Source of the DNA: Planctomycetota bacterium
GTDB lineage: Bacteria > Planctomycetota > Phycisphaerae > Phycisphaerales > UBA5793
Assembly (NCBI GenBank): GCA_963205185.1
Contig: CAUJHZ010000006.1
Span: 1-64,000, forward strand
DNA: 64,000 nucleotides
Direction: 5' to 3'
Positions 1 to 9,261 of this stretch are shown here, piece by piece (position 1 is the stretch's first letter; each line of letters begins with the position of its first letter). A program made the translations under genes and the position numbers. The notes beneath the pieces are model-generated. The model saw only the letters and a program-made list of their open reading frames with translations, was not told the DNA's origin and searched no databases.

Positions 1-1
1 G

Positions 2-262
2 GGCGCTGCCGCTGATCACTGGGCGGCGATCGCATTCAGCCATTCAACGGGATATTTCGTTCTGCCCAATGGCCCATGTGGCGGAACCGAGATCGGCCTC
101 TACTACGGCGGCGGATTCCGCGCGACGAGGCCATTCCGAACTGGGCCCGAAGGGCAAGGACAGTTCCACCCCCGCCTCGCATCGGGTACATGTGGAGGAT
201 TCTTGCAGATGATTGTGTACGAAAGCCCGTGCACAACAAGCAACGTCGTGCAGATTCCGTAG
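2..262 (+). CDS. C-terminal end of a secreted protein (partial, start off window)
   Basis: An open frame enters from the left edge and stops with TAG at 260-262, giving 86 visible residues without a start. The sequence contains a Cys/Gly-rich block (FVLPNGPCGGTEIGL) and ends in CTTSNVVQIP. The same two blocks occur at the end of the beta-helix protein at 42951-44453 (FLVPRGQCSGTRLGL and CATSNVAQLP), so this is the same C-terminal module seen on other secreted proteins here. The role is unknown. By analogy with its relatives it is inferred to be an exported protein with a repeat domain upstream. It converges on fabI, with a GC-rich hairpin in the gap. Confidence 0.7.
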   Translation, partial: GAAADHWAAIAFSHSTGYFVLPNGPCGGTEIGLYYGGGFRATRPFRTGPEGQGQFHPRLASGTCGGFLQMIVYESPCTTSNVVQIP

Positions 263-274
263 GATCGGCGACAT

Positions 275-328
275 CGACCGGCGGGCCGGGCGCGCGGGGC
301 CCCCGCATATCGCTCCGCCCGCCGGTCG
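275..328. terminator. GC-rich inverted repeat between convergent genes
   Basis: Two perfect 12-bp arms (CGACCGGCGGGC at 275-286 and its complement at 317-328) enclose a second GC-rich stem near 294-306. It sits in the 80-bp gap between two convergent stop codons, so it could end transcription from both sides. There is no T-run, so it is not a textbook intrinsic terminator. Confidence 0.5.
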
Positions 329-342
329 GAGTCTGCTGCCGC

Positions 343-1131
<789 letters not shown>

Positions 1132-1359
1132 GCGCACCTCCGTGGATGAGTACAGGTCAGGGGAGCGGGTCCCGCGCCGGAAAGACGCGGGTGGGGAAGC
1201 CAAGGGTAGGGGAGCGTAGCGGAAGTGAAAAGCGAAGGGACGAGTGGAGCAATTTGCCCCAGCCGCGCGAAATGAAGCCGGCGGCGGCGTTTGGATCGTG
1301 TCACAGCGCAACTGTCCGCGCTGGGCCATCTGGTGCAGATTCCACTCTGGAGCGTGAAC

Positions 1360-2331
1360 ATGAATGCAGTAAGCGCGATGAATCGTCTGGGACTGGCCTT
1401 GATCTTGGCATGCGGCCTGACGATGGCGGCTTCGCCGCTGTGCCGGGCGCAGGCGCCGGGCGAGGTGAGCGCGTTCGGCAGGTCGGGAGATACGGAAACC
1501 GGTGCGGTGGATGTCGATTTCAAGGGCGGGACGGCGGTTGACTTCCTCGACGCGGTTCGCGCTGCGGCCGGCGGCAAGGTCAACATCGTCGCCATGCCCC
1601 ACGTCGAGGAAGTCATGGTCCCACCGATGAAACTGCGCAACGTGGATGCAGTTGCGGCCATCAGGCTCCTGGCTGGCGAAGGCATCCAGACGCCCGGCAG
1701 ACTCGTGCGGCTGGATGTGGAGATCGTCGCACCCCCCTCGTTCAACAAAGCAGCGCTGGTGAAGGTCAACGCCGACGTCAAGGAATCCGGCGGCTACGTC
1801 GGGCCGCAGCGATCGAACATCTGGTCCGTGGCGGATCTGATCAACGGCGGGATGTCACCCGACAGCATCGTCACCGCCGTGAGCGCTGCCCTCGAACTGC
1901 TCGGCCCCGCTTCGAGCAAAGCGCAGGTCCGCTTCCACAAGGAAACCTCGCTGCTGTTGGCGCGGGCGACGGTGGAGCAGATCGAGATCATCAACAACGT
2001 GATCAATGAAGTCCGCGCTTCGGCCGCCCAGCAGCGGGCCCAGTCGATGAAGCCGGTCCAGGAGAAGATGGCTCACCTCGAACAGGAGTTGCTTGAGTCA
2101 CGATCGATTCTCCAGGCGCGCGAAGCCGAAGCAGTTGATCGTCTCCAGGCTGCTGAGATGTCCCGGGCCCGGGCCGAAGCGATGGAGCGGCATGCGAACG
2201 AACTCGAAGCCACGACCTCCCGGCTGCGCGATGAACTCATGCATCGCGAGTCGCAGCTGCGAGCACTGCAGATCGAATTGGACGAGATGCGGGCGCAGCT
2301 TCAGAAATCGCGCGGCGGCGGCGGGGGATAA
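1360..2331 (+). CDS. Exported protein with secretin-N-like domains and a C-terminal coiled coil
   Basis: 323 aa. A signal peptide is visible (hydrophobic run LGLALILACGLTM, then AASPLCRAQA). Two segments resemble the short secretin/TonB N-terminal (STN) fold: one starting VDVDFKGGTAVDFLDAVR and one around VRFHKETSLLLARATVEQIE. The last 100 residues are a charged heptad-rich coiled coil ending in a Gly run. It lies 51 bp upstream of the ECF sigma factor in the same direction, so it may be a sensor or envelope partner of that system; this is inference. The start at ATG 1360 follows GGAG; ATG 1378 is an alternative that still keeps the signal peptide. No confident functional name. Confidence 0.75.
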   Translation: MNAVSAMNRLGLALILACGLTMAASPLCRAQAPGEVSAFGRSGDTETGAVDVDFKGGTAVDFLDAVRAAAGGKVNIVAMPHVEEVMVPPMKLRNVDAVAAIRLLAGEGIQTPGRLVRLDVEIVAPPSFNKAALVKVNADVKESGGYVGPQRSNIWSVADLINGGMSPDSIVTAVSAALELLGPASSKAQVRFHKETSLLLARATVEQIEIINNVINEVRASAAQQRAQSMKPVQEKMAHLEQELLESRSILQAREAEAVDRLQAAEMSRARAEAMERHANELEATTSRLRDELMHRESQLRALQIELDEMRAQLQKSRGGGGG

Positions 2332-2382
2332 AGTCCATGAGCCGACTGGCACGAGCGCCCCGCGCCTTCCCCGGAGCAGCAG

Positions 2383-2949
2383 GTGGACGAACCGGCCACC
2401 GGACAAGTTCTGTCAGCGCTCACGCATGCGATCGCCCAAGGCGACTCGTCCGCGTTTGGCCGATTCTACGACCAGTGGTTTGACGCCCTGTTTCGTATGG
2501 CCCGCGCCAACACCGGCCGCGACGAGTCGTTCTGCCTCGACGTGGTCCAGGAAGCGATGCTCAAGGTCATGAAGTCCATGAAGCGCTTCGATGAGCACGC
2601 CGAACTGGAGGCATGGCTGCGCGTCATCGTGATGCGCTGCGCGCTGGACATGATGCGTTCAGAGCGGCGGCGCGCGGCGCGCGAGTCGACGCATGCGAAG
2701 GTGCAGGTGCACTCACGTCGGCAGACCGAGTTGCCCGGCGACGATGAGGTCGCGTGGCTCGAATCACAACTCGCCCGGCTGGACGCGGAGCGATCGCTGC
2801 TGGTGGCGATGCGTTTCCGACTCGGCGCCACGCTCGGGCGGATCAGCCGCGTCGTCGGCCTGGCGCCGGGCGCTGTAGATGGACGCATCAATCGCTCGCT
2901 GGCGAGGATCAGAGCCGCGGCGCAGGAGGAACTCGATGAACACGCCTGA
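2383..2949 (+). CDS. ECF-family RNA polymerase sigma factor
   Basis: 188 aa. It has the two-part ECF layout. A sigma-2 region (FGRFYDQWFDALFRMARA ... VVQEAMLKVMKSM, then the -10-reading helix around LEAWLRVIVMRCALDMMRSE) is followed by a linker and a sigma-4-like C-terminus (ERSLLVAMRFRLGATLGRI ... VDGRINRSLARIR). The region-4 helix-turn-helix is less canonical than usual, with GATLGRISRVVGLAPGAVDG in place of the common EIA..LG. It starts at GTG 2383 after GGAG. Its stop overlaps the next gene by 14 nt, so the two are translationally coupled, as expected for a sigma factor and its anti-sigma factor. Confidence 0.85.
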   Translation: MDEPATGQVLSALTHAIAQGDSSAFGRFYDQWFDALFRMARANTGRDESFCLDVVQEAMLKVMKSMKRFDEHAELEAWLRVIVMRCALDMMRSERRRAARESTHAKVQVHSRRQTELPGDDEVAWLESQLARLDAERSLLVAMRFRLGATLGRISRVVGLAPGAVDGRINRSLARIRAAAQEELDEHA

Positions 2950-3466
2950 ATCGATGCTCAGCCCCCAGGCCGCGCAGCGCCGAGATGTGATGCGCGAAGA
3001 ACTCATGGATGCGTTCGCGACGATGCACCGCAAGCGCCGGCTGCAACGCCGCGTCGCAGCGCCGGCGGCCGTGCTTGCCATTGCGTTGGCCGCAGCCTGG
3101 GCGCTGCGACCGACGCACTCGCCGAGCATCGCTCCCGTCGCGGCCGCAGGGCCGATGGTCGAAGTGATAGAGATCGCCGCCACGGGACGCGCGGTCGATT
3201 TTGAATGGGTCGCTCCACGCCACGCGCCGCTTGTGGCCATCGTCGAGTCGCTCCAGTCGCAGCCGCCGCTCGTGCAGGTGATCGATGATGATCAACTCGT
3301 GCAGACGCTGGCGCAGATGGACCGGCCGGCGGGGCTCATCGAGATCGGCGGGGCCGTGCGGCTGACGCGCGACGTGCTGGATGAGGGCAACAGACCCGAT
3401 GATGGCGATTCCCGGCTCGACGATCCGCACCTGCCTTGGAATACGCAGCCGGGCCGCGGCGTCTGA
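2936..3466 (+). CDS. Single-pass membrane protein, possible anti-sigma factor
   Basis: 176 aa. A short charged N-terminal cytoplasmic segment of about 40 residues is followed by one transmembrane helix (APAAVLAIALAAAWAL) and an extracytoplasmic tail of about 115 residues. The gene overlaps the ECF sigma gene by 14 nt and has its own GGAGGA Shine-Dalgarno sequence before ATG 2936. Position and topology fit an anti-sigma factor, but no zinc-binding anti-sigma motif (HxxxCxxC) is present, so the role is inferred from context only. It may instead be a structural partner of the system. Confidence 0.7.
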   Translation: MNTPESMLSPQAAQRRDVMREELMDAFATMHRKRRLQRRVAAPAAVLAIALAAAWALRPTHSPSIAPVAAAGPMVEVIEIAATGRAVDFEWVAPRHAPLVAIVESLQSQPPLVQVIDDDQLVQTLAQMDRPAGLIEIGGAVRLTRDVLDEGNRPDDGDSRLDDPHLPWNTQPGRGV

Positions 3467-3531
3467 ATCCCCAGGCAGCGCCGGCAGCGCGCATCTCAAT
3501 CAAGACGGCAACCTCGCGCGTGTGCCCCGTG

Positions 3532-3537
3532 TACAAT
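3532..3537 (+). promoter_or_regulatory. Candidate -10 box for the YceI gene
   Basis: TACAAT lies 48 nt upstream of the ATG at 3586. No convincing -35 was seen at 16-18 bp. Confidence 0.3.
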
Positions 3538-3585
3538 CGGCGGCTCCGATGAACTCGCATTCACGTCTCGAAAGGATCTCTCCCC

Positions 3586-4215
3586 ATGAGGAAGTTGATG
3601 ATTCGAACCGGTTGTCTTGCTCTCCTGACCGCATCGGCGCTCGCTCTTGCGGGCATGGCACTGCCGCGCGCCGCGTCAAGCAGCCTGCCTGCTGTCGAAT
3701 CGCGGCGGTCCGAAACGTTCTCCATCGATCCAGCGCACTCCTCCGTGGTCTTCAAAGTCAAGCACATGGGCATCGCGTATGTCTACGGTCGATTCAACGA
3801 CGTGACCGGAGAGGTCGTCTGGGATTCAGACGATCCACATGGGCATTCGATCAAAGCGGAAGTCAAGGCGGCCAGCGTCGACACCAACGCCAAGGGGCGC
3901 GACGAGCATCTGCGCGGACCCGACTTTTTTGACACCGCAAACTTCCCGGCCATCATCTTCGCCAGCAACGCCGTCAAGGAATCCGGAACGGACAAGTATG
4001 AAGTGCAGGGTACGCTGACACTCCACGGCGTCGAGAAGCCGATCACCGTCATTGTCGAGAAGACCGGCCTCGAGAATCTGCCGCGCATGGGCAAGCGTCT
4101 CGGCCTGGCATGCGAGTTCACCGTCAAGCGCAGCGAGTTCGGCATGACGTACGGCATCGACGGCGCGGTGAGCGACGAAGTGACGATCATGCTCGGCTTC
4201 GAGTGCGGTAAGTAA
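3586..4215 (+). CDS. Secreted YceI-family lipid-binding-type protein
   Basis: 209 aa. An N-terminal signal peptide (LMIRTGCLALLTASALALAG) is followed by the YceI lipocalin-like barrel: FSIDPAHSSVVFKVKHMGI at the start, VDTNAKGRDEHLRGPDFFD in the middle and FGMTYG near the end. YceI proteins are periplasmic and bind isoprenoid or amide lipids; the ligand here cannot be read from sequence. The start is fixed by AAAGGA before ATG 3586. It is separated from the sigma cassette by about 120 bp with a possible -10 box, so it is probably a separate transcription unit. Confidence 0.9.
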   Translation: MRKLMIRTGCLALLTASALALAGMALPRAASSSLPAVESRRSETFSIDPAHSSVVFKVKHMGIAYVYGRFNDVTGEVVWDSDDPHGHSIKAEVKAASVDTNAKGRDEHLRGPDFFDTANFPAIIFASNAVKESGTDKYEVQGTLTLHGVEKPITVIVEKTGLENLPRMGKRLGLACEFTVKRSEFGMTYGIDGAVSDEVTIMLGFECGK

Positions 4216-4239
4216 GGACCGTCGGCGACTTACCGGCCG

Positions 4240-5109
4240 ATGCAGGAATTCATAGAGAAGCAGCTGGTGTGGACGGTGGCGATGCCCCTGGGCATCGCCA
4301 TCGTCTGCATGACGCTGGCCTGGCGGCCGTGGCAGCGGGAGCGGCGCGACTCGGTGCGCGGCTGGTGGGGCGGGGCGCTGGCGATCGGGCTGGGCTACCT
4401 CGTCGGCCACGTCGTGATCAACCACTGGCCGTCGATGCCGCCGGCGAATACGGACGATTACCTGTTTGTGCTGGCGATCGCGGCGGCGGCGGTCGGATTG
4501 CTCGAGTCGATGCGCATGCCGATGTGGCTTCGCTGGTGTATCCGCGCCGTCCTCGCCGCGGCTGTCTCCTGGTTCATGCTCTCCAACGGCTTCAGGTCGT
4601 CGCACTCCGCTTGGGTCATTGCGGCGTGGACCGCGGGCCCCGCGGCGGCCATCTTCGTTGTCTGGACGCTGCTCGAACGCCTCGCCGAGCGGCGCACCGG
4701 CCCGTCGATCCCCTTGGCGCTGTCGCTGATGATTGCCGTTGCGAGCTTTTACTTTTTCAAGGGAGGCAGCGGAAAGGTCGCGCAGCTTGCGGGACTGCTC
4801 GCGGCCTCGCTGGGCGGCGCAGCGCTGGTGACGATGATGGCTCCGCGCGTGTCGATAGCGCGAGGCGCGCTTGCCGTCGCCGTGCCGCTGTATCTGGCGC
4901 TGATCCTGTACTCCTGGCAGTATCCCAAGCCACTGGGGACACCGATCATCCTGGCAGCCGCGCCGCTGGCGCTGTGGCTGGCGGAGTGGCGGGAGTCCGT
5001 AACTGCCGTGGCTGCACGGGTGCTGCTCGCGGCGGCGCCGGCGCTGATTGCGCTCATCCTGATGCTGGTGCACCTGCTCGATGCGGCGTCGGGCGAATCA
5101 CTCTACTGA
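4240..5109 (+). CDS. Polytopic membrane protein of unknown function
   Basis: 289 aa, mostly hydrophobic, with roughly eight predicted membrane segments (for example VAMPLGIAIVCMTLAW near the N-terminus and ARVLLAAAPALIALILMLV near the C-terminus). I recognise no family motif. It follows the YceI gene by 24 bp in the same direction and has no strong ribosome binding site before ATG 4240, so it may depend on upstream translation. No function is proposed. Confidence 0.75.
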   Translation: MQEFIEKQLVWTVAMPLGIAIVCMTLAWRPWQRERRDSVRGWWGGALAIGLGYLVGHVVINHWPSMPPANTDDYLFVLAIAAAAVGLLESMRMPMWLRWCIRAVLAAAVSWFMLSNGFRSSHSAWVIAAWTAGPAAAIFVVWTLLERLAERRTGPSIPLALSLMIAVASFYFFKGGSGKVAQLAGLLAASLGGAALVTMMAPRVSIARGALAVAVPLYLALILYSWQYPKPLGTPIILAAAPLALWLAEWRESVTAVAARVLLAAAPALIALILMLVHLLDAASGESLY

Positions 5110-5197
5110 ATCGTGGGAATGACCTCCGGCTGCGGTGAAACGCCGATGAGTAAACTTCGTACAAGCCGGTGGGTGGGGATGTGCAAGGAGCGAGACC

Positions 5198-6085
5198 ATG
5201 CCAGGAGCCCTGATCGCCGCAGTCTGCATTTCGATTCTGCCGCACCTGGATCCGCCGGTGGAGGGCCAGGCACCGCGGCCGCCGCTGTCGGGGCCGGTCG
5301 TGGCGGCGAGCGCCAGCGCGGAATCCAAAACCCTTGTCCGCCGAGGCTTCAACGGCGAGGTTGAAGTGCTGCCGGTCGAAGCGGACGAGGCGGCCATCGA
5401 GCTGCTCGACCTTTCGCCTGAGCAGCGGCAGCAGTTCGAGCGGCTCAAGACGGAGCGGGGCGCCGTATTCAGCAAGGCGATCCGCGAGAACCTCGAAACG
5501 CTCATGAAGTTCGCAGGAGTGAATCCGAAAGAGCAGCCCGCGGAGTTCCTCGAACTCATGCGCACCATCGGGGAGGCGCTGAGCGAGTACCGCCAGCGCG
5601 GCACGATGCTGCACGAGATGGCGCAGGTGCTCGACACGGCGCAGCGGCGCGAGGTCCGCTCGCTCGTGGCAGAATACGTCAGGGCCCGCGCCGACGCGAT
5701 CCGCCGGCAAGCCGGCGGAGAACTGCCGGCGGGGGAGGTCATGATTCGGATGCATTTCGAAACGCTCGGCGAGATGGCCAAGGCGTCCATTGAGTCGGCC
5801 GTGGCGATGGGGTCGGCTGAGTTTGAGCTGATCGCGCAGCGCCTCAAACTGACGCCCGAGCAGAAGTCGAAGATTCAGAGAATCTTCGAGCCGATCGCGA
5901 TCCAGGAACTGCAGGGCAAGGCCGTTTCCCCAATGGCGAAAATCAGGGTCTTTTTCCAGGTGTCGAATCTGCTGACGGATGACCAGATGGAGGCGCTGGG
6001 CGAATACGTCCGCGAGGGGCGTGAGGCGCCCGCCGGTGTCGCCGCCGAAGAGCCCGCCGCCGCGCCGATGCGCCGGCGCAAGTGA
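5198..6085 (+). CDS. Exported helical protein with LTxxQ-type repeats
   Basis: 295 aa, highly charged and helical after a short hydrophobic N-terminus (ALIAAVCISILP). Three spaced motifs match the LTxxQ pattern of Spy/CpxP periplasmic chaperones: LSPEQRQQFERLK, LTPEQKSKIQRIF and LTDDQMEALGEY. A Spy-like envelope role is inferred from these motifs alone, and the protein is longer than Spy (about 140 aa in its mature form). The C-terminus is Ala/Pro-rich and ends in RRRK. The start is supported by AAGGAG 8 nt before ATG 5198. Confidence 0.75.
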   Translation: MPGALIAAVCISILPHLDPPVEGQAPRPPLSGPVVAASASAESKTLVRRGFNGEVEVLPVEADEAAIELLDLSPEQRQQFERLKTERGAVFSKAIRENLETLMKFAGVNPKEQPAEFLELMRTIGEALSEYRQRGTMLHEMAQVLDTAQRREVRSLVAEYVRARADAIRRQAGGELPAGEVMIRMHFETLGEMAKASIESAVAMGSAEFELIAQRLKLTPEQKSKIQRIFEPIAIQELQGKAVSPMAKIRVFFQVSNLLTDDQMEALGEYVREGREAPAGVAAEEPAAAPMRRRK

Positions 6086-6160
6086 GCCTTCAGCGGCAGT
6101 GAGCACTATGATGCGTGGTCATCGGCGCGATGCGAGCGAGTCGCGCGGGACGGGGAACGC

Positions 6161-7333
6161 ATGACCACCTCCGGGAATTCCATGATCGACATCGAGGCAC
6201 TGCTCACCGCGCGAATGCAGGCGATGGAGCCTTCGGGCATCCGCCGCGTCTTCGAGTTGGCGGCGAAGATGAAGGATCCGATCAATTTCTCGATCGGTCA
6301 GCCGGATTTCGACGTGCCCGAGCCGATCAAGCAGGCGGCGATCAAAGCGATCAGCGCCGGCCGCAATGGATACACGATCACACAGGGCATTGCTGAACTG
6401 CGAACGGCGATTGCCGGGAAGATCTCGACCGAGACCGGCTGGAGCGTCGGTCCCGAGTGCGAGTGCGATGTGCTGATTACCAACGGAACCAGCGCGGGGC
6501 TGCTGCTGGCGTACATGGCCCTGGCCGAAGCGGGCGATGAGATCGTCATTCCCGATCCATACTTCGTCTCCTATCCGCAGGTGGCGGCGATGGTGGGCGC
6601 CGGCGTGAAGTACTGCGACACGTATCCGGACTTTCGCATGACCGCCGAGCGCATCGAGCCATTGCTGAGCGCCCGCACCAAGTTCGTGGTGCTCAACTCG
6701 CCCGGCAACCCGTCGGGCGTGGTGCTCAGCAGCGACGAACTGCGCGACATCGTCGAACTGTGCGAATCGCGCGGCGTGCTGCTCATCAGCGACGAAATCT
6801 ACGATGAGTTCACCTACAGCGACGGGCGCGAAGGCGGCGTCTTCCCCACCCCCGCGCGGTTCTCGAACCAGATCCTCCTGCTGCGCGGCTTCAGCAAGAC
6901 GTACGGCATGACGGGCTGGCGCCTCGGCTACGCCGTCGGGCCGAGCCGGCTGATTCGCGAGATGACCAAGGTCAACCAGTACTCGTTCGTCTGCGCGCCG
7001 AACATGGTGCAGCACGCCGGAGTCGTGGCGCTGCAGACGGACGTATCGCACCACGTCCAGGCGTACGAGCGCAAGCGCGACCTGGTGGTCGAGCGCCTCG
7101 GCGGCGTGACGGAGCTGGCCCATCCCGCCGGCGCGTTTTACGCCTTTCCCAAGCTGCCCGAGCACCTCGGCATGACGGCGTCAAAGTTCATCGAAAAAGC
7201 CCTTGAAAAGAACGTGCTGGTCATCCCCGGCAACATCTTCTCGCTGCGCGACACGCACTTTCGCATCAGTTACGCGGTGGACGATGCGCGGCTGGCCAGG
7301 GGGCTGACGGCGCTGGCGGAATTGATGCAATAG
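6161..7333 (+). CDS. Class I/II PLP aminotransferase (aspartate/aromatic type)
   Basis: 390 aa, fold type I. The substrate-entry segment FSIGQPDFDVPEPIK, the NSPGNPSG loop and the PLP-lysine motif SKTYGMTGWRLG are all present, as is the C-terminal arginine region RISYAV. It transfers an amino group between an amino acid and 2-oxoglutarate in the cytoplasm. It is the first gene of the run that leads into the paa genes, 46 bp before the thioesterase. That makes an aromatic substrate such as phenylalanine attractive, but this is inference: the family also includes aspartate and alanine enzymes. ATG 6182 is an alternative start. Confidence 0.88.
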   Translation: MTTSGNSMIDIEALLTARMQAMEPSGIRRVFELAAKMKDPINFSIGQPDFDVPEPIKQAAIKAISAGRNGYTITQGIAELRTAIAGKISTETGWSVGPECECDVLITNGTSAGLLLAYMALAEAGDEIVIPDPYFVSYPQVAAMVGAGVKYCDTYPDFRMTAERIEPLLSARTKFVVLNSPGNPSGVVLSSDELRDIVELCESRGVLLISDEIYDEFTYSDGREGGVFPTPARFSNQILLLRGFSKTYGMTGWRLGYAVGPSRLIREMTKVNQYSFVCAPNMVQHAGVVALQTDVSHHVQAYERKRDLVVERLGGVTELAHPAGAFYAFPKLPEHLGMTASKFIEKALEKNVLVIPGNIFSLRDTHFRISYAVDDARLARGLTALAELMQ

Positions 7334-7367
7334 CCGGCGGCGAGGGCCGACCGGCTTGCTCCCCGTC

Positions 7368-7373
7368 TACACT
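7368..7373 (+). promoter_or_regulatory. -10 box, probably leaderless start of the thioesterase
   Basis: TACACT ends 6 nt before ATG 7380 and there is no Shine-Dalgarno sequence, so transcription would begin at or next to the start codon. Confidence 0.45.
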
Positions 7374-7379
7374 GCTGCC

Positions 7380-7787
7380 ATGAAACCCGAACTCAGGATC
7401 GGCAGTCGCGCCGAGGTCGTCATCACGGTGACCGAAGACATGTGCCCGGCGTTTGACGATGTCGTGGTGCATCGGGTTTATTCGACGTGGTCGATGGCGC
7501 ACCACATGGAGATCGCCGCGCGCAAGGTGCTGATGCCGCATCTCGAAGAACACGAAGAGGGGATCGGTTCGCACCTTTCGATCGATCATCTCGCGCCGAC
7601 GCCGGTGGGGCACGCGGTGCGCGTCGAGGCGGTGGCGGTGGAGCTGGGGCCGACGACGCTGGTGTGCGAGGTGACGGCGTACCATGTCCGCCCCGAGGGG
7701 GATAAAGTGGTCGGGCGCGGCCGGCAGGTCCAGCGCATCCTGCCCAGAGCCAAACTGGCCGCTCTGATTGAACGCGAATCGCGCTGA
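7380..7787 (+). CDS. Hotdog-fold acyl-CoA thioesterase, FlK-like
   Basis: 135 aa. The conserved blocks STWSMAHHMEIAA (Thr and Glu of the FlK-type active site) and GSHLSIDHLAPTPVG (catalytic His) indicate a member of the fluoroacetyl-CoA thioesterase-like family. These enzymes hydrolyse acyl-CoA esters. In a paa cluster it may take the rescue role of PaaI, which frees CoA from stalled ring intermediates; this is inferred from position, since it is not a PaaI orthologue by motif. It lies 24 bp before paaF. The start at ATG 7380 fits a TANNNT box 6 nt upstream; the open frame before it has no similarity. Confidence 0.8.
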   Translation: MKPELRIGSRAEVVITVTEDMCPAFDDVVVHRVYSTWSMAHHMEIAARKVLMPHLEEHEEGIGSHLSIDHLAPTPVGHAVRVEAVAVELGPTTLVCEVTAYHVRPEGDKVVGRGRQVQRILPRAKLAALIERESR

Positions 7788-7811
7788 TCATTCACTCATC
7801 CGGAATTCATC

Positions 7812-8591
7812 ATGAGCAACGACGACGCACTCATCCTGACCGAGACCGACGGCCACGTTGGCATCATCCGCCTGAACCGCCCCAAGGTGCTCAACGCGCT
7901 GAACCCCGAACTGATGTCGATGCTCGCCGCGCAGATGGAGGCGTACGACAAGGACTCGAACATCTACGTCATCCTGCTCTCGGGCAGCGAGAAGGCGTGG
8001 GCGGCCGGGGCAGACATCGGCGACATGGCCGAGCAGTCGGCCATCAGCATGTACGAGCGCGATCAGTTCGCGACGTGGGAGCGCATCAAGCGAGTGAAGA
8101 AGCCCGTCGTCGCGGCGGTCAGCGGCTGGTGCCTCGGCGGCGGGTGCGAACTGATGATGCACTGCGATGTGATCATCGCGTCGGAGACGGCGCAGTTCGG
8201 CCAGCCGGAGATCAACATCGGCGTGATGCCCGGCGCGGGCGGGACCCAGCGCTTAACGCGCGCGCTGGGCAAGGCGATGGCCATGGACGTGATTCTCAGC
8301 GGGCGCTTTCTCACTGCAGCCGAGGCGGTGCACCATGGCCTGGTGAGCCGCGTCGTGCCCAAGGAACACTTCTACACCGAGGCGCTCAAGGTGTCGCAAG
8401 TGATCGCGAGCAAGGGACCGATCGCGCTGCGCCTGGCCAAGGAGGGGGTGCTCAAGGCGTTTGAGACGCCGCTTTCGGAAGGACTCGAATACGAGCGCAA
8501 GCTGTTCTACACCCTCTTCGCGACCGAAGACCAGAAGGAAGGCATGCGGGCCTTCATGGAGAAGCGCAAGCCGGAGTTCAAAGGGCGCTGA
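7812..8591 (+). CDS. paaF: Enoyl-CoA hydratase, PaaF type
   Basis: 259 aa crotonase-fold enzyme. Both catalytic glutamates are present: E113 in GGGCELMMHCD and E133 in GQPEINIGVMPGAGGTQRL. The C-terminus RKPEFKGR matches the PaaF ending. PaaF hydrates 2,3-dehydroadipyl-CoA to 3-hydroxyadipyl-CoA in lower phenylacetate degradation. It is followed by a RAYT element and then paaG. Since no separate oxepin-CoA hydrolase is seen in the window, this hydratase could also take part in ring opening, but nothing in the sequence proves that. Confidence 0.9.
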   Translation: MSNDDALILTETDGHVGIIRLNRPKVLNALNPELMSMLAAQMEAYDKDSNIYVILLSGSEKAWAAGADIGDMAEQSAISMYERDQFATWERIKRVKKPVVAAVSGWCLGGGCELMMHCDVIIASETAQFGQPEINIGVMPGAGGTQRLTRALGKAMAMDVILSGRFLTAAEAVHHGLVSRVVPKEHFYTEALKVSQVIASKGPIALRLAKEGVLKAFETPLSEGLEYERKLFYTLFATEDQKEGMRAFMEKRKPEFKGR

Positions 8592-8598
8592 GCGCACT

Positions 8599-8637
8599 GT
8601 TTAGCCGCGACCCGCAGGCTCTGCGCAGGGGAGCGCG
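8599..8637 (+). repeat. Left 39-bp terminal inverted repeat of the RAYT element
   Basis: It begins GTTTAGCCGCGACCCG and is an inverted copy of 9262-9300 with a single mismatch. It starts 7 bp after the paaF stop codon. Confidence 0.9.
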
Positions 8638-8658
8638 CCGACGCGCGGAGGAGCTGTC

Positions 8659-9249
8659 TTGGTCCTCGCCTCGCATGTCATCTTCACTGCATATGGATTC
8701 TGGCTTCCCAACGATCCCCGCGGCTCGTGGTCCAACTTCGTGGGCGCGTGGGAACTTCGCCGGTTCGGGCCAGCCACAAAAACGACCCAGCGCCGCTCGT
8801 TGGCGCACGAACGGCACGATCGCGAGCGCCGGCTTGCCGCGAAGTCGGCCCTGAAGCGCCCGGCCGTGGTATTCGACGGCCATCAGGCACTCGGCGTCAT
8901 CCGCGGGTTTCAGGAGAGTGTCACGAAGCACCGCCTGCGTGTCTTTGCATGCTCGATTCTGCCCGAGCACGTCCACATGGTGATTGCCCGGCATCGGTTG
9001 AAGGTGGAATCGCTGGTCAACCTGCTCAAGGGCGCTGCGACGCGCCGCTTACGAGACGACGGCCTGCATCCCTTTGCGCATGAGCCGACCAGCGCGGGCC
9101 GGCTTCCAAAAATGTGGACACGGGGCGAATGGAAGGTGTTCCTCGATTCAGGGCGGGATATCGTCAGGGCGATTCGATATGTGGAGGAGAATCCGCTTCG
9201 CGAAGGACGCAAGGCGCAGCACTGGCCGTTTGTCGTGTCGTTTGAGTGA
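8659..9249 (+). CDS. REP-associated tyrosine transposase (RAYT, Y1/HUH family)
   Basis: 196 aa. The metal-binding HUH motif is visible as HVHMVIARH, and the N-terminal FTAYGFWLPNDPRGSW block is typical of one RAYT group. The nucleophilic Tyr is likely in the AIRYVEENPLREG helix. These proteins cleave and rejoin single-stranded DNA at REP-like hairpins. The start is TTG 8659, supported by GGAGGAG about 6 nt upstream; the next in-frame ATG (8674) would cut into the conserved N-terminus. The gene appears intact and is flanked by near-perfect 39-bp inverted repeats. Confidence 0.9.
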   Translation: MVLASHVIFTAYGFWLPNDPRGSWSNFVGAWELRRFGPATKTTQRRSLAHERHDRERRLAAKSALKRPAVVFDGHQALGVIRGFQESVTKHRLRVFACSILPEHVHMVIARHRLKVESLVNLLKGAATRRLRDDGLHPFAHEPTSAGRLPKMWTRGEWKVFLDSGRDIVRAIRYVEENPLREGRKAQHWPFVVSFE

Positions 9250-9261
9250 CAGGCGTGCAAA

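Noticed and set aside
1132-1602. N-terminal extension of fabI
   Set aside because: The frame stays open, but it overlaps the divergent gene and has no FabI similarity; the GGAGGT site fixes the start at 1131.
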